This document shows, piece after piece, positions 63,066 to 64,000 of a stretch of DNA of 64,000 bases. Origin of the DNA: Paenibacillus sp. DMB20 (lineage in GTDB: Bacteria; Bacillota; Bacilli; Paenibacillales; Paenibacillaceae); the NCBI RefSeq assembly GCF_000987955.1, contig NZ_LAZU01000025.1, forward strand, positions 372,001 through 436,000. Direction: 5' to 3'. The position numbers and the translations under genes were made by a program. The notes below the pieces were generated by a model. The model was given only the letters and a program-made list of their open reading frames with translations. It was not told the origin of the DNA and made no database searches. The stretch's first letter is position 1. Every line of letters starts with the position of its first letter.

Positions 63066-63210
63066 TTTTTTCACCGCCTTTTTTGGAAAGGGATAATATA
63101 TTTAATGCGGCATAAAAAGACGGTGCTTGGGTATTCCGATAGAAATATATCAATCTATTCGCACAGCATTGAAAGATTTATCTTATTAGGACTGACCGGT
63201 AAACGCAAAA

Positions 63211-63246
63211 AAACCAGGTCCTTCGCGAAACGAAAGGCCTGGTTTT
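63211..63246. terminator. Hairpin with T/A runs upstream of helD
   Basis: AAACCAGG (63211-63218) pairs with CCTGGTTT (63239-63246), with extra pairing in the loop (TTCGCGAA). The minus-strand side carries a run of seven T, so it best fits termination in that direction, although no minus-strand gene enters from the right here. The 324 bases from 63066 to 63389 hold no other feature. Confidence 0.5.
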
Positions 63247-63389
63247 GTCTATTATTTTTCCAAAATTCGTATCGGGTTTTTTGGACCCACGATAAAAATA
63301 TAATACTACAGCCGAAAGAATAAGTCTATATTTTTTTTGGTTTTTCCCTATACTTAAACCTATTCTTATGGGAGAGTGAGGGAATTAAG

Positions 63390-64000
63390 ATGATAAACGC
63401 AATCGAAGCGGCCGAACGGAAATACCTTGAAGAGGTGATGAAGAAACTTCATCAAGCCTCTAAAGAACTTGAGGAGAAGCTGACCTCCTCGTACCGGGAG
63501 ATCATCGACGCGAAAAAATACCTTTGGGTCAATTTGGCGGAGCTTGATCCCGCCGAAAGAGCGGCCAACCGGATGGATATCTCGATGTCCATCGACAGCG
63601 GCGAGCAGGCTGCAGCCCGGCATCGGAAGATCCGAAAGTTAATCGAATCGGCCTACTTCGGCAGAGTCGATTTTCATGGCAAGGATCATGATCGCGCAGA
63701 GACATTTTATATTGGGGTTCATTCTTTTTCGGAAGACGGTAGCAGGAACCTGCTGATTTATGATTGGCGTTCCCCCGTTGCCAGCCTGTTCTATGATTTT
63801 AATGCCGGACCTGCATATTATGATGCTCCCATGGGCCGAGTGGAGGGAGATATCCGGACGAAGAGACAGTATAAAATCAGGGACGGTTTAATGGATTACA
63901 TGATTGAAAGCTCGATGAATATACATGACGACGTGCTGCAGAAAGAACTCAGCAGCACGTCCGATGAGAAGATGAAAAATATCGTGGCTACCATTCAAAA
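63390..64000 (+). CDS. helD: RNA polymerase recycling motor HelD (3' end outside window)
   Basis: The first 203 residues are visible and the frame is open to the window edge. They include a long N-terminal coiled-coil arm (EAAERKYLEEVMKKLHQASK), GKDHDRAETFYIGVHSFSED and the very typical LLIYDWRSPVASLFYDFNAG followed by PAYYDAPMG, which mark the UvrD-like HelD family. HelD frees stalled RNA polymerase from nucleic acid using ATP, inserting its N-terminal arm into the secondary channel. The helicase motifs lie beyond the window. ATG 63390 follows GTGAGGGA. Confidence 0.93.
   Translation, partial: MINAIEAAERKYLEEVMKKLHQASKELEEKLTSSYREIIDAKKYLWVNLAELDPAERAANRMDISMSIDSGEQAAARHRKIRKLIESAYFGRVDFHGKDHDRAETFYIGVHSFSEDGSRNLLIYDWRSPVASLFYDFNAGPAYYDAPMGRVEGDIRTKRQYKIRDGLMDYMIESSMNIHDDVLQKELSSTSDEKMKNIVATIQ

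Noticed and set aside
1..64000. CRISPR arrays, rRNA genes, prophage structural genes or an origin of replication
   Set aside because: No regularly spaced repeats, rRNA sequence, phage morphogenesis genes or DnaA-box cluster were recognised on either strand.

Overview
The window looks like chromosome of a Paenibacillus-type member of the Bacillales. Pointers are purine-rich Shine-Dalgarno sites, frequent TTG/GTG starts, YesM/YesN two-component genes beside a CUT1 sugar transporter, an S-layer-homology (SLH) anchored exoenzyme, a T-box leader, paired ECF sigma/anti-sigma genes and a HelD gene. Most of it is moderately GC-rich. Two stretches (about 5.9-12.9 kb and 28.1-31.1 kb) are visibly AT-rich and carry gene remnants, so they look acquired.

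Layout. 0-5.6 kb: end of a sigma/anti-sigma pair, a nitroreductase, an M20 dipeptidase, and an NAD(P)H oxidoreductase divergent from an AraC regulator. 5.8-12.9 kb: tRNA-Ala(GGC), then a putative island with a DJ-1/PfpI protein, a kinase fragment and a D-serine module (ridA-dsdA-dsdX with an XRE-cupin regulator). It ends in decayed DNA holding a partial copy of the 3' half of the tRNA and an IS256-type remnant. 12.9-14.4 kb: secreted erythromycin-esterase-like protein. 14.7-25.3 kb: glycan locus with a YesN/YesM pair, a three-gene sugar ABC transporter and a 1333-aa SLH-anchored GH101-like glycosidase. 25.4-28.0 kb: GH19 chitinase and a serine hydrolase. 28.1-31.1 kb: unknown gene with MerR, IS3 and SDR remnants, M23 peptidase. 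31.2-34.0 kb: ComP/ComA-like pair. 34.6-36.3 kb: a two-gene RNA-repair module (P-loop kinase-HD fusion plus RNA ligase). 36.7-40.1 kb: a toxin-less immunity-type cluster (SUFU, unknown, SMI1/KNR4). 40.4-42.2 kb: DrrAB-like ABC exporter. 42.2-46.4 kb: an ECF sigma factor, its frameshifted anti-sigma factor and two tandem secreted paralogues, three units sharing one promoter motif. 46.6-49.4 kb: WYL regulator, SRPBCC protein and a cluster of truncated genes. 49.9-52.2 kb: SecA2 split by a frameshift at a slippery-looking sequence. 52.3-53.8 kb: T-box-controlled DAHP synthase/chorismate mutase. 53.9-57.6 kb: two exported proteins. 57.7-61.8 kb: glycerol/dihydroxyacetone locus (PocR-AraC regulator, glycerol dehydrogenase broken at an A9 tract, fused DhaK-DhaL kinase). 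61.9-64.0 kb: L7/L12-like membrane protein, G1 endopeptidase and the start of helD.

Six genes carry single-base frame disruptions. Five look like one-base losses and one like a one-base gain in a homopolymer. Unpolished long-read assembly could produce this, so each pseudogene call should be read with that in mind. The features I consider most distinctive are the ECF regulon with its TGAACC-N16-CGCCTATA promoters, the RNA-repair operon beside the immunity cluster, the SecA2 slippery site, and the tRNA-Ala island.
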